A stretch of DNA of 64,000 bases, from positions 62,001-126,000 of the forward strand of contig JAOIVW010000001.1 in assembly GCA_028224375.1 (NCBI GenBank), written 5' to 3'. A program made the translations under genes and the position numbers. The notes beneath the pieces are model-generated. The model was not told the origin of the DNA. It was given only the letters and a program-made list of their open reading frames with translations, and searched no databases. Numbering within the stretch: the first letter of the stretch is position 1; the number at the start of each line of letters is the position of its first letter. The stretch is from Hellea sp. Lineage in GTDB: Bacteria > Pseudomonadota > Alphaproteobacteria > Caulobacterales > Maricaulaceae. Shown here one piece after another: positions 17,248-26,620 of this stretch.

Positions 17248-18447
17248 ATGCCGAGAATTGTCAATAAAATCCAAGACTTTTTGAAATACGAAACTTCAGC
17301 AGGTTTCGTTTTAATGTTTGTCGCAATCCTAGCGTTGGTCGCCAATAATTCTCCGCTAGCTGGGTTTTATTCAGGCTTCCTATCAACACCTGTTGAAGTA
17401 CAATTTGGCAGTTTTGAAATCGCAAAACCTCTGCTGCTCTGGATCAATGACGGGTTAATGGCGATCTTCTTTTTCCTTGTCGGACTAGAAATAAAACGAG
17501 AGGTTTTGGAAGGGGAGTTGTCGAGTTTCGATAAAGCCTCATTGCCCATATTTGCGGCGATTGGCGGCGTCATCGTGCCCGCCCTTTTTTATGTCTATTT
17601 CAATTATAGTGACGCCATTGCGGTGCAAGGCTGGGCGATACCAGCGGCGACAGATATTGCCTTTGCGCTGGGTATCTTAGCCTTAGTCGGCTCTCGTGTG
17701 CCTGTGTCGCTGAAAATTCTATTGCTCGCTGTCGCTATTATAGATGACCTAGTCGCCATCATCATTATCGCTTTGTTCTACACCCAAGATTTATCGCTTG
17801 TCGCGCTGGGTTGGGGCGCAGTTGGCGTGGCCGGACTTATCGCGCTAAACCGCTCAGGCATGATGCGGATTACGCCATATGCACTTATTGGTGTCTTCGT
17901 CTGGGCTTGTGTTTTAAAATCAGGTGTTCATGCGACACTGGCAGGGGTTATCACGGCGCTGGCCATTCCGCTCAAGGCCAAAGACCCGTCCAAGAGCTCG
18001 CCGCTTCACCGCGCTGAGCATGGCCTTCACATTTGGGTGGCTTTCTTAATCTTACCGCTCTTTGCCTTTGCCAATGCAGGAGTATCGCTCAAAGGCATTA
18101 CGTTAAGTGATGTCTTGGCACCTATTCCTCTGGGTATCGCATTGGGCTTGTTTCTTGGTAAGCAAATTGGCGTCTTCTCTTTCTCATGGGTGGCGGTCAA
18201 ATTGGGCTGGGCAAAACTCCCAAGCGGCGCGAATTGGGGCCAGCTTTACGGGATTGCCTGCCTCACAGGTGTCGGCTTCACCATGAGCCTCTTTATCGGA
18301 ACGCTCGCCTTTGACGGCGATGAAACCCTCAATGCTGTGCGATTGGGCGTGTTGATGGGATCGATTGCCTCAGGGGTCTTAGGGTTTGCTTTACTGCGAT
18401 TTTTCTGCAGTAATCCCAAAGAATCAAAGGTGTCGGTCACGGCATAA
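17248..18447 (+). CDS. nhaA: Na+/H+ antiporter NhaA, 399 aa
   Basis: Inner-membrane antiporter exporting Na+ in exchange for H+. About 12 hydrophobic helices are visible. The ion-binding aspartates are present as AIIDDLVAI (D166, D167), and the unwound-helix motif is ATDIAFALGIL (TD at 135-136). Length is standard. It heads a cluster with an APC-type permease, sbtA and sbtB. Because SbtA couples bicarbonate entry to Na+, an antiporter in the same cluster makes sense for maintaining the Na+ gradient. Confidence 0.96.
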   Translation: MPRIVNKIQDFLKYETSAGFVLMFVAILALVANNSPLAGFYSGFLSTPVEVQFGSFEIAKPLLLWINDGLMAIFFFLVGLEIKREVLEGELSSFDKASLPIFAAIGGVIVPALFYVYFNYSDAIAVQGWAIPAATDIAFALGILALVGSRVPVSLKILLLAVAIIDDLVAIIIIALFYTQDLSLVALGWGAVGVAGLIALNRSGMMRITPYALIGVFVWACVLKSGVHATLAGVITALAIPLKAKDPSKSSPLHRAEHGLHIWVAFLILPLFAFANAGVSLKGITLSDVLAPIPLGIALGLFLGKQIGVFSFSWVAVKLGWAKLPSGANWGQLYGIACLTGVGFTMSLFIGTLAFDGDETLNAVRLGVLMGSIASGVLGFALLRFFCSNPKESKVSVTA

Positions 18448-18457
18448 ATATTGCCAT

Positions 18458-18488
18458 CATCGCAAGCCTGCTCAGGCGAGCAGCGATG
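18458..18488 (+). other. Nested hairpin between nhaA and the permease gene
   Basis: CATCGC pairs with GCGATG outside an inner perfect stem CTGCTC-AGGC-GAGCAG. No T-run follows; it may set the relative expression of nhaA and downstream genes. Confidence 0.4.
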
Positions 18489-18527
18489 AGGGCTTTGACC
18501 TTTGAGCGACGTATTGAGGGATAGATT

Positions 18528-20624
18528 ATGGCCAAGCCTAATGCTTTGAAGAAAAACCTGACCTTGTTTGATGTCTATGCGATGTCGACAGGGGCCATGT
18601 TTAGTTCCGGGCTGTTTTTACTGCCCGGCATTGCGGCCTCCTACACAGGTAATTCTGTCTGGTTTGCCTATCTGCTCGCTGGCTTTCTGATTCTACCAGC
18701 TATGTATTGCATGGCGGAGCTATCCACAGCGATGCCCAAAGCGGGCGGCACATATTACTTCCTAGACCGCGCCATGGGCCCGCTTATGGGAACAATAGGG
18801 GGCTTAGGATCGTGGATTGCTGTGGTCTTCAAAAGCGCTTTTGCCCTTGTGGGTATGGGGGCATATTTAGGGATATATTTAAATTTGCCCTTCACCGTAA
18901 CGGCTATTTTACTGACGATAGCCTTCGGGCTTATCAATATTTTTGGCGCGAAAGAAACGACGCTCCTGCAGCGTATTCTCGTCACAACATTGGTCGTCAT
19001 TTTGATTGTTTTTGTCATATTCGGTTTAAAAGAGACGGGGGTTGTTAGGGCCTTCACACCTGAAGCGGGGCATGGCGCGTTCTTTAAGTCAGGTCTTGTT
19101 GGCTTTGTCTCCACAATCGGTTTGGTTTTCGTCTCTTATGCAGGCCTAACCAAAGTCGCGAGTGTGGCAGAAGAGGTGCAAAATCCTGACCGTAACATTC
19201 CGCTGGGCATGACTTTATCGCTGATTACCGCGACGATTATTTATACGTTGGGCACAGTGGTGCTTATTAAAGTTTTAGAGCCGCAAGCGCTCTATGACAG
19301 CCTGACACCCATCGCAGATGCAGGACGCGAGTTTCTAGGCTGGATGCCATTTGATTTGGGCGTCATCTTGATTGTGGTCGCCGCTATTGCCGCGTTTGCC
19401 TCAACTGGTAATGCAGGGATTATGTCAGCCTCGCGCTATCCTTACGCCATGGCGAAGGACAAATTAGTCCCGCAAAGGCTAAGTCAAATCGGAAAATTCG
19501 GAACACCGACCCTCGCGATTATTGTGACTGTATTTGCCATGATTGTGGTCCTGCTGCTCTTTGATGTCGCCTCTGTGGCCAAGCTCGCCAGTGCGTTTCA
19601 GCTCTTATTATTTGGGCTAGTTTGTTTGGCCGTTATTGTCATGCGCGAATCCAGAATACCAACATACAAACCAGGCTACAAAGCGCCATTTTATCCATGG
19701 CTGCAAATTGTCGGTATTCTGATTTCCTTCTGGCTGATTATTGAAATGGGCATCTTGGCAATCGCTTTCACAGGCATGGTCACGATTGGCTGTGTGCTGT
19801 GGTATCATTTTTATGCGTCTGGAAATTTGGAACGCCGCGGCGCGATTTTCCATATTCATCAACGTCTAGGTCAGCAGCGTTATGAAGGTCTTGAGCGCGA
19901 GTTGATGACCATCATCCATGACCGCACCCAAGCCGAGAACCTGTCTTACGAAGGCTTGATTGCGCGCTCCGTTATGATGGATTTCCGTTACGGGATTTAC
20001 GATAATTCCCACATCGGGGAGATATTAATAGAGCAGGCGACTGAGAAATTTGATCTCAAACCTGATGTCATCACGGCCATGATGCATGACGATACCTTCA
20101 CTATGCATCCGATTAGCCAAGGCGTGCATATAGCCTATCAAACCCACACTGATGTCACTGAGCCTGAATTATTTGTTCTACGCTTTGGGCCTCAAGCTAA
20201 GCTTAATATTAAAACAGAGACTGAAGCCCATACATTGATGTTCTTAATCACGCCCACCAAACCTGTGGGATTAGATTTGCGCCTCGCAGGGCATTTGGCG
20301 GAAGTTGTTCAAAGCGATCATTTTGATCTGCGCTGGATGTCATCACAAACAGAGCGCGATATGAATGAAGTGCTCATGCGCGATGATCATTTCCTGCATG
20401 GGCCTGTCTCAAGCTTCCCGTCTCTAAGACAACAAGCTGGACGCAAGATATCGGAGATTACGCTTCCAGCGTCTTGCCTCATCGCCATTATCGAACGGGA
20501 CGGAGATATTATTGTCGCCACGCCGGATACAGAATTATTGGAAACGGATGAAGTCGCCATCATTGGCGAGCCTGTTGATTTGCAAGATTTGAGGAATAAT
20601 CCAGCCTTAGAGGACACAGACTAA
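18528..20624 (+). CDS. APC-family permease fused to EIIA-like and RCK_C-like domains, 698 aa
   Basis: Residues 1-430 form a 12-helix amino acid/polyamine/cation permease, opening with LTLFDVYAMSTGAMFSSGLF and carrying PKAGGTYYFLDRAMGP. Residues about 470-620 resemble the PTS EIIA fructose/mannitol type, in blocks such as EILIEQATEKFDLKPDVITAM and HTLMFLITPTK. The usual phosphorylated-His motif (IPH) is not clearly kept. Residues about 625-690 look like an RCK_C/TrkA_C ligand-binding domain (GDIIVATPDTELLETDEVAI). The fusion suggests allosteric gating by a small molecule. The substrate is unknown. It is followed after two bases by sbtA, so the two are probably co-transcribed. Confidence 0.85.
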   Translation: MAKPNALKKNLTLFDVYAMSTGAMFSSGLFLLPGIAASYTGNSVWFAYLLAGFLILPAMYCMAELSTAMPKAGGTYYFLDRAMGPLMGTIGGLGSWIAVVFKSAFALVGMGAYLGIYLNLPFTVTAILLTIAFGLINIFGAKETTLLQRILVTTLVVILIVFVIFGLKETGVVRAFTPEAGHGAFFKSGLVGFVSTIGLVFVSYAGLTKVASVAEEVQNPDRNIPLGMTLSLITATIIYTLGTVVLIKVLEPQALYDSLTPIADAGREFLGWMPFDLGVILIVVAAIAAFASTGNAGIMSASRYPYAMAKDKLVPQRLSQIGKFGTPTLAIIVTVFAMIVVLLLFDVASVAKLASAFQLLLFGLVCLAVIVMRESRIPTYKPGYKAPFYPWLQIVGILISFWLIIEMGILAIAFTGMVTIGCVLWYHFYASGNLERRGAIFHIHQRLGQQRYEGLERELMTIIHDRTQAENLSYEGLIARSVMMDFRYGIYDNSHIGEILIEQATEKFDLKPDVITAMMHDDTFTMHPISQGVHIAYQTHTDVTEPELFVLRFGPQAKLNIKTETEAHTLMFLITPTKPVGLDLRLAGHLAEVVQSDHFDLRWMSSQTERDMNEVLMRDDHFLHGPVSSFPSLRQQAGRKISEITLPASCLIAIIERDGDIIVATPDTELLETDEVAIIGEPVDLQDLRNNPALEDTD

Positions 20625-20626
20625 AT

Positions 20627-21610
20627 ATGTCAGCAGACCTTATATTATCGACAATATTATCGCCTATAGTTTTGTTCTTTGTTTTGGGTTTGGTCGCCTC
20701 GCTGCTGCGCTCCCAAATGACCGTCCCTGAAGCCTTTGCAAAAGGTCTTGCCATCTATCTCATGATGGCCATCGGCATTAAAGGCGGCGTCGAGATGTCT
20801 AAGACGGCCATTACGCCCGATATCCTTCTCATCGCCCTTGCCGCTTTAGTGCTCTCATTCGCGACGCCTTTTCTGTCTTATATGATACTGCGTGTCACAA
20901 GTAAGATGAGCCGTATTGATGCGGCTGCGACGGCTGGGCATTACGGGTCAATTTCGATTGTGACCTTTGTCGCGGCCACACAGGCCTTGGAACTCGCAGG
21001 CATTTTGACCTCAGGCTATATGGTGGCGATGGCCGCCTTGATGGAAGTGCCTGCTATCATGTCAGCGCTTCTTTTGGCACGTCGCGGCATGAAGAAAAGC
21101 GGCGAAGTGGCTGGCTCTGAAAAAGGGGAATTGTTTAGAGAGGTTTTCCTCAATGCCTCAGTTGTGGTCCTCGTCGGCGCCTTAGTCATTGGCTGGGTCA
21201 CGGGCGAGCGCGGTATGGAGAAAATAGCGCCGTTTTTCGTCACGCCTTTCCAAGGTGTCCTCTGTCTTTTCCTTTTAGATATGGGGCTCAATGCGGGACG
21301 CGGCCTTCGCCAAGGTTGGCGTCAGCTTGATGTGGGCGCGCTAAGTTTTGGTATTTCTATGCCGCTGATTAGCGCCGCCATAGCCACTCTAATCTGTTGG
21401 AGCATGGGCCTCTCAATCGGTGACGCTGCGCTGTTAATTACTCTCGCAGCCTCCGCCTCTTACATTGCGGTGCCCGCCGCCATGCGCTTAGCTTTGCCCA
21501 AGGCCCAGCCCTCCATCTATTTGACACTCTCGCTGGGCGTCACGTTCCCCTTTAACCTGACAGTGGGAATACCGCTCTATATTATACTAGCCCAATGGGT
21601 AGGAGGTTAA
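20627..21610 (+). CDS. sbtA: Sodium-dependent bicarbonate transporter SbtA-like, 327 aa
   Basis: Multi-pass permease of the SbtA family (PF05982). Two inverted helix bundles are visible, with the conserved blocks GIKGGVEMSKT, DAAATAGHYGSISIVTF, and in the second half LLDMGLNAGRGLRQ and AASASYIAVPAAMRLALP. It imports bicarbonate with Na+. SbtA is best known in cyanobacterial carbon concentration but occurs in heterotrophic marine bacteria, where it may feed anaplerosis. It is directly followed by the PII-like sbtB, its standard partner. Confidence 0.93.
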   Translation: MSADLILSTILSPIVLFFVLGLVASLLRSQMTVPEAFAKGLAIYLMMAIGIKGGVEMSKTAITPDILLIALAALVLSFATPFLSYMILRVTSKMSRIDAAATAGHYGSISIVTFVAATQALELAGILTSGYMVAMAALMEVPAIMSALLLARRGMKKSGEVAGSEKGELFREVFLNASVVVLVGALVIGWVTGERGMEKIAPFFVTPFQGVLCLFLLDMGLNAGRGLRQGWRQLDVGALSFGISMPLISAAIATLICWSMGLSIGDAALLITLAASASYIAVPAAMRLALPKAQPSIYLTLSLGVTFPFNLTVGIPLYIILAQWVGG

Positions 21611-21616
21611 GCCGCC

Positions 21617-21922
21617 ATGCATAATAAAAAACGCTTGGAGATGATTATTGAAAAACCGGCCTTAAAACGCGCCTCTCGTGTTTTAGAAGAGGCGGGCGTA
21701 AAAGGTTATACCGTCTTTCCAGCTATGGGAGGATATGGCGGAAATATGCGCTGGCAAAGGGGAACAGACCTCTCAGCCAGCCGCGACATGGTCATGATAA
21801 TTTCCATATTAGACGAAACCGTTGTGACCAAAGCCATTGACGCCCTAGAAAACCTCGTCGGAGCCCATATCGGCGTGCTTAGCCTGTCAGATGTAGAAGT
21901 GCTGAGACCCGAAAAGTTTTAG
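21617..21922 (+). CDS. sbtB: PII-like regulator SbtB, 101 aa
   Basis: A ferredoxin-like PII-type protein. It starts behind TAGGAGG and keeps the family layout: beta strand RLEMIIEKPAL, helix RASRVLEEAGVKGYTVFPA, and the flexible T-loop region GGYGGNMRWQRGTDLSA. SbtB binds adenylate nucleotides and docks on SbtA to close it. There is no C-terminal CGPxGC redox tail. Position six bases after sbtA confirms the pair. Confidence 0.92.
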   Translation: MHNKKRLEMIIEKPALKRASRVLEEAGVKGYTVFPAMGGYGGNMRWQRGTDLSASRDMVMIISILDETVVTKAIDALENLVGAHIGVLSLSDVEVLRPEKF

Positions 21923-21978
21923 GGTATAGTCGCCCTTATAATACTTGATAGGTGAACTGCCGATTGTTTGGTAACTAA

Positions 21979-22052
21979 TGGAGGCACCACCCGGAATCGA
22001 ACCGGGGTACACGGATTTGCAATCCGCTGCGTCACCACTCCGCCATGGTGCC
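21979..22052 (-). tRNA. tRNA-Cys (GCA)
   Basis: On the minus strand a 74-base cloverleaf begins GGCACCA and ends TGGTGCC-T-CCA with encoded CCA. The anticodon loop is TTGCAAA (anticodon GCA) and the T-loop is GTTCGATTC. It is convergent with the sbtB gene. Confidence 0.97.
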
Positions 22053-22225
22053 TCGCAAGATTGCGTCTATAGCCAGACTGCATAAGAAGCGCAACGCGAA
22101 AATGTGCCCAATGATGACGAAGCGCGGCTTACGAAATTGTATGGAGTTTATGCGGCAATAGGGCATTGCGCGGGGTAGGGCGGCTAGTTTATAGCGGGGC
22201 AAGATATAAAGCCGGAAAGCCTCCT

Positions 22226-22879
22226 ATGTTTGATTATTCTGCGGCGCGCGACCATATGGTTGAGAGCCAAATCCGTACCAGCGACGTCACTGACTTAGAG
22301 GTCTTGGGTGCCTTTCGCGGTATTGCGCGGGAAAAATTCGTTCCCAAATCTCAGCAAGCTTTGGCCTATGGCGATGCCCATGTTGATCTAGGTGATGGCC
22401 GCACGATGATACGTCCGCGTGATTTTGCTAAAATGGTTCAGGCTGCCGATATTGCGCCGACAGATGTTGTTTTGGACATTGCTTGCGGGCGCGGATATTC
22501 GACGGCGATATTAGCGCATTTGGGCGAAACCGTTGTCGGTCTTGAGGATAATGACGAGGCCGTCGAGCGCGCCACGGCGCAATTGGTAGAAGCTGACATT
22601 ACCAATGCCGCGGTCGTAAAGGGCGATCTAAAAGCCGGCGCAGCTGAGCACGGTCCTTTTAATGTGATATTCGTCAATGGCGCAATTTCTGACGTTCCTA
22701 AGACGTGGCTGGATCAACTGGCTAATAATGGACGCTTAGTGTGTCTGGTGCAAAATGGTCCTATGGGCCGCGTTTGTGTCTATACCAAAGCCGGAGATAC
22801 TGTCGGGGAGCGTATCGTTTTCGATGCAGGCGCGCCGCTTTTGCCCGGATTTTCTGCAGCTCCGGAATTCGTATTTTAG
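22226..22879 (+). CDS. Protein-L-isoaspartate O-methyltransferase-like protein, 217 aa
   Basis: SAM-dependent methyltransferase of the PIMT family. It opens with YSAARDHMVESQIRTSDVTD, keeps AREKFVP, and has the SAM site LDIACGRGYSTAIL. In true PIMT the repaired substrate is isoaspartyl peptide. This alphaproteobacterial subtype, which sits immediately upstream of tolC, is shorter in its substrate loop, so activity is not certain. The start at 22226 gives the family-typical N-terminus. The 95-base gap to tolC contains no terminator that I can see. Confidence 0.85.
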   Translation: MFDYSAARDHMVESQIRTSDVTDLEVLGAFRGIAREKFVPKSQQALAYGDAHVDLGDGRTMIRPRDFAKMVQAADIAPTDVVLDIACGRGYSTAILAHLGETVVGLEDNDEAVERATAQLVEADITNAAVVKGDLKAGAAEHGPFNVIFVNGAISDVPKTWLDQLANNGRLVCLVQNGPMGRVCVYTKAGDTVGERIVFDAGAPLLPGFSAAPEFVF

Positions 22880-22974
22880 GGGCCTATTAACCCTAATTGC
22901 TCTAAATGTGCTTGGATATGGGCGTGTCCAAAACAGATTGTGGAAGATACGCTCAATGGATAACAGGACGCAAT

Positions 22975-24699
22975 ATGTCAGCTTTTAAGAAGACAGTTTC
23001 AGGGGTGGCGCTATTCGCTCTGCTCGGCTCCGCGTCGATTGCGTCTGCCGAGACGTTTCAGGAAGCCTTGATATCCGTTTATAATTCTAACCCCCGCTTG
23101 CAGGCAGAACGCGCGCGCGTGCGCGAGGTTGATGAAAATTACATTCAGGCCCGCGCCCAAGGCCGGCTGACAGCGACAGCTTCAGGCAATTATGGCTATA
23201 CGGCTGCTAGCACCCCGGCCACTGATAACCCTTTTACAGGCTCGACCGGCGGAAATGTGAGCGGTTATCCCTATAGTGCGCAGCTTCAGGTTATTCAGCC
23301 CATCTACCAAGGCGGCCGCGTCAAAGCGCTCAAAAAACAAGCTAAATCCTCCATCCTTGCCGCGCGGGAAGGTTTGCGTAACGCCGAGCAGAGTATTTTC
23401 CTCTCCGCAGCCAATGCTTATATCGATGTCATCCGAGATGAAGAGACCGCCCGAATTCGTCGTAACAATGTTCGGGTGCTAGCCCGCCAGCAACTTGCCG
23501 CCAAAGATCGGTTTGATGTGGGTGAGGGGACGCGCACAGATATAGCCCAGGCCCAGAGCCGTCAGGCTGCCGCTGAGTCTGGCCTGGCGCAAGCCGAAGC
23601 TCAATTACAGTCGAGCCGCGCAACTTATACCCGTATTATCGGCCATCCGCCTGTTGACCTTCAGGAAGTACCCAGGTTTGGGCTGCCGCGGTCCTTGCCA
23701 ATCGCAATCCGTTTAGCGCGAGAAAACAATCCACAACTTTTGGCGGCATATTTTAATGAAGATGCGGCTGTTTCCGCGATTGATGTGGCCAAATCGGCGT
23801 CTCGCCCAACAGTTTCTTTAAGTGGGACATTGGGCGGAACGCGTGCTCAAATTTTGAGCATTCGCGAGGCGGATCAAGCTGCTTTAACGGCGAATCTTAG
23901 TATTCCCATATTCTCTGGCGGATTGAACAGCTCCCGCATCAGACAAGCCAAACATGCCAAAACGCGGCTGGCTTTTGAAAGCCGTGACACTGAATTAGCG
24001 GTGGATCAGACCGTGGCGCAAATTTGGGCCCAGATCGAGGCGGCGCGCCTGTCTCTCAGGGCCAGCAATCAACAGGTCACAGCGGCAGAAGTCGCTTTTG
24101 AAGGTGTCGATTTAGAGCAAAAGGTCGGAACACGGACAACGCTGGACGTTCTGGATGCTGAGCAAGAAGTGCTCAATGCGAAATTATCCGTGGTGAATGC
24201 CGAGAGGGCTTTGAATACGGCCGTCTTCCAAATGCTCACGACTGTTGGGGTTTTTGACGTTGAAGGCATTCAATTGCCTGTTGCAGCTTATAACTCAGAA
24301 GAAAACTTTGAGTTAGTAAAATATAAAGGGATGGATGAGTTTGTTGATACCTATGTTCCGGAAATTATCCAAAAAGCCGCACCCGTCGTCGCCGGTATTC
24401 CTGAGAACATTGTCGACGGCGCAGCTTTTCTGGTGGATCAAGTCACCATAGATAATCCTCCAAGAAATATTAAAGACGACGTCTCATATTTGGGCGAAAC
24501 GAGTCTCGGTCTTGGCAAAACAGCTGTTGATGCGGTGACGCTGCAAACGCCCGAATACAGCCCCTATAAAGATGTCCCTCTCGGTGAAATTGATACCACC
24601 TCCAAGCGCGAGGAGCCGCTGGAGTCTGTTGTTATCACGATAGACCCTGAGATTATTAGCGATAAAGAACGCCCTGACCTGATTTCTCCCAAGAATTGA
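22975..24699 (+). CDS. tolC: TolC-family outer membrane channel, 574 aa
   Basis: Outer membrane exit duct for type I secretion and RND efflux. Signal peptide (GVALFALLGSASIASA) then the TolC repeat pattern: ETFQEALISVYNSNPRLQAE, VIQPIYQGGRVKALK, a second repeat with NLSIPIFSGGLNSSRIRQAK, and the helix block GTRTTLDVLDAEQEVLNAKL. The region after residue 440 is a C-terminal tail of about 130 residues without TolC similarity, rich in Pro, Asp and Val, which is longer than in E. coli. No inner-membrane partner is adjacent. Confidence 0.92.
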   Translation: MSAFKKTVSGVALFALLGSASIASAETFQEALISVYNSNPRLQAERARVREVDENYIQARAQGRLTATASGNYGYTAASTPATDNPFTGSTGGNVSGYPYSAQLQVIQPIYQGGRVKALKKQAKSSILAAREGLRNAEQSIFLSAANAYIDVIRDEETARIRRNNVRVLARQQLAAKDRFDVGEGTRTDIAQAQSRQAAAESGLAQAEAQLQSSRATYTRIIGHPPVDLQEVPRFGLPRSLPIAIRLARENNPQLLAAYFNEDAAVSAIDVAKSASRPTVSLSGTLGGTRAQILSIREADQAALTANLSIPIFSGGLNSSRIRQAKHAKTRLAFESRDTELAVDQTVAQIWAQIEAARLSLRASNQQVTAAEVAFEGVDLEQKVGTRTTLDVLDAEQEVLNAKLSVVNAERALNTAVFQMLTTVGVFDVEGIQLPVAAYNSEENFELVKYKGMDEFVDTYVPEIIQKAAPVVAGIPENIVDGAAFLVDQVTIDNPPRNIKDDVSYLGETSLGLGKTAVDAVTLQTPEYSPYKDVPLGEIDTTSKREEPLESVVITIDPEIISDKERPDLISPKN

Positions 24700-24749
24700 G
24701 TCCTATCGCATCTAGACAATCGTCACGTGTTGTCTTAACCCTATGTTAA
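24698..24749 (+). promoter_or_regulatory. popZ promoter region: perfect CtrA box and a GANTC site
   Basis: TTAA-CCCTATG-TTAA at 24735-24749 is an exact CtrA consensus, and GAGTC at 24698-24702 is a CcrM methylation site. Both lie within 90 bases of the popZ start at 24788. Confidence 0.7.
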
Positions 24750-24787
24750 TAACAGGGGAATTTGCTGAGGCTGGCAAAAGGAATACT

Positions 24788-26515
24788 ATGTCTGAACAGA
24801 CACCGGATACACATAACGGCGCATCGGACGGGCAAGATCCGAGCATGGAAGACATTCTGGCATCAATTCGCAAGATTATAGCGGAGGACGACGCGCCGTC
24901 CGCTGAGGCTGTTGAAACAAAGGCTGATTTCAAAGCGCCAGACCCTGTAGAGGGGGATGTGGCAGATCTGGTCACGGCGGATACGCTGGATTTGGATATT
25001 CTTGAGGATAGAAGTCCTGAGATATCAGACCTCACAAGCTCGCTCATACAGACGGATGATACAGCTGATATTGATGCGCTTATCGGGGATATGGATGTTA
25101 ACGGAGCAGAAGAACTGGCGATTCCCGAAATTGGCGTTGAGCCCTTAGCGGATACTTTAGAGGCTAACGCAAAGTCCGATGATGTGCTCGATTTACTGAT
25201 TCCTATGGATGATGCAGAGGTAATCCCTGTAGATATGGGGATGGATGAAGCCGTAAGTCTCATAGCTGATGAGCCTTTGGCGCTCGAAGATGATATACTC
25301 GACCTCGTCTTAGACGATGATGCGGTTACAGCTGAGGTTAGCTCCGATACATCATCAGGCGGTCTGATGGGCGGGGCAGCTGCGGCTCTCGGCCTTGGCG
25401 GCGCGGCGGCCACGGCCGCTAAAGCCCTTGAAACACCTGATGTTGAGCTGCCCAATATTGAAACTCTGACCGTCGAAGATCCGCAAGATGATTTGTCTTT
25501 ATTGCTGGATAACATGCTCGAAGATAGCGAGGTATTTGCAGAAGCAGATGAGCCTGCCGCGGATGAGCAGGTCATTGACCCGGCAGAAAACCTGCTGGCG
25601 GAATTGGAGTTAGAAAGCGATGAAGCTGAACTTTCTGATACTGACATAGAGATGTTGGAGGATTTTGATGAGGATCTCATCCCTGCGAAAGAGGGCGGTG
25701 TTGATCCTGATATCATCCTCGTAAAATCGCTTATGGCCGATTTGACCGAAGACCCATTAGATGTGGATGACGAAGAGTCACTAGATGAGACGGATAATGT
25801 TCTGTCAGTTGCTGACGTAGATATCCAAGAGATCGATGAGCCTGACAGCGTTGATATTATGGACGAGATTTTATCCGCGAGCCTGGATGATGAGACGAAA
25901 CTCTCTGAAGAAGCCATCCCTGAAGCGGACTTTGAGCCCTTTGCAGCCTCAATTGAAAATGCCACTGAAAACGCGCCGTCATTGAAAGAAATTGCCGCTC
26001 AAGCCGAGGCAGATGCCAAGCAGGCTGAAGTTGGCCTCGGTCTCGCCGCAGCTGGTATTGGCGCCGCAGGCCTTGCAGCTGTTGCAGCCGCAAACTCTGA
26101 AGAAGAGATTGAAGAATTTGAAGAGATTATCGAATCAGAAGATGTTGAAACTGCGTCGAACGATTTAGATGACTTAGACATGAGTGATAATGATTTCACT
26201 GATGAGTTACTCCCGGAAGAACCGGAACATATAGCCCCTGAACCCCTTATTGAGGAGATACCTGAAATGCCACGAGCTAAGAAAACAGATGCCATCATTG
26301 ATGAAGTCACAGAGACCGCGACCGCAGGGGCCTTTGCGTCGCTTACCAATGTTGTTGAAGAAAAAGCCACAACGGCTGAACGCGGTGACCGCATTGGTGA
26401 CCTCGTCATGGAAGCCTTGCAGCCTATGCTTAAAGAATGGCTTGATGCCAACCTCAAAGGCATTGTCGAACGCGCTGTGACCAAAGAGGTCAAGCGTATT
26501 TCTTCAGGGAAATAA
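24788..26515 (+). CDS. popZ: PopZ-like polar organising protein (DUF2497), 575 aa
   Basis: PopZ forms a polar matrix that anchors the chromosome origin through ParB and recruits cell-cycle kinases. The N-terminal peptide motif PSMEDILASIRKIIAEDD (residues 18-35) and the C-terminal helices LVMEALQPMLKEWLDANLKG and EVKRIS are the family hallmarks. Between them lies about 480 residues of Asp/Glu-rich, disordered linker with repeated DDLDDL-like patches, against about 80 in Caulobacter PopZ (177 residues total). Two Ala/Gly-rich patches (near residues 195 and 415) interrupt the acid. The start is the ATG behind AAGGAA. CtrA control is indicated upstream. Confidence 0.88.
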   Translation: MSEQTPDTHNGASDGQDPSMEDILASIRKIIAEDDAPSAEAVETKADFKAPDPVEGDVADLVTADTLDLDILEDRSPEISDLTSSLIQTDDTADIDALIGDMDVNGAEELAIPEIGVEPLADTLEANAKSDDVLDLLIPMDDAEVIPVDMGMDEAVSLIADEPLALEDDILDLVLDDDAVTAEVSSDTSSGGLMGGAAAALGLGGAAATAAKALETPDVELPNIETLTVEDPQDDLSLLLDNMLEDSEVFAEADEPAADEQVIDPAENLLAELELESDEAELSDTDIEMLEDFDEDLIPAKEGGVDPDIILVKSLMADLTEDPLDVDDEESLDETDNVLSVADVDIQEIDEPDSVDIMDEILSASLDDETKLSEEAIPEADFEPFAASIENATENAPSLKEIAAQAEADAKQAEVGLGLAAAGIGAAGLAAVAAANSEEEIEEFEEIIESEDVETASNDLDDLDMSDNDFTDELLPEEPEHIAPEPLIEEIPEMPRAKKTDAIIDEVTETATAGAFASLTNVVEEKATTAERGDRIGDLVMEALQPMLKEWLDANLKGIVERAVTKEVKRISSGK

Positions 26516-26574
26516 CAGAGCGAAATAAGTCTCTTTAATTCCCTGTTATTTCAGGGTAGAGCCATGAATACATA

Positions 26575-26601
26575 AGCCTCACCCTTTGAAATGGTGGGGC
26601 T
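26575..26601 (+). terminator. Terminator between popZ and valS
   Basis: AGCCTCACC pairs with GGTGGGGCT (one wobble) around a nine-base loop, followed by TTCCTATT. An outer pair GAATAC/GTATTC encloses it and ends just before the valS start. Confidence 0.55.
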
Positions 26602-26620
26602 TTCCTATTAGGTATTCATT

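Noticed and set aside
24712-25965. Long serine-rich reading frame on the minus strand, antisense to popZ
   Set aside because: It is the mirror of Asp/Glu-rich codons in popZ; it has no family, no ribosome site, and the sense gene has clear functional motifs.
25999-26493. Second antisense serine-rich frame within popZ
   Set aside because: Same mirror effect; overlaps the conserved PopZ C-terminal helices on the other strand.
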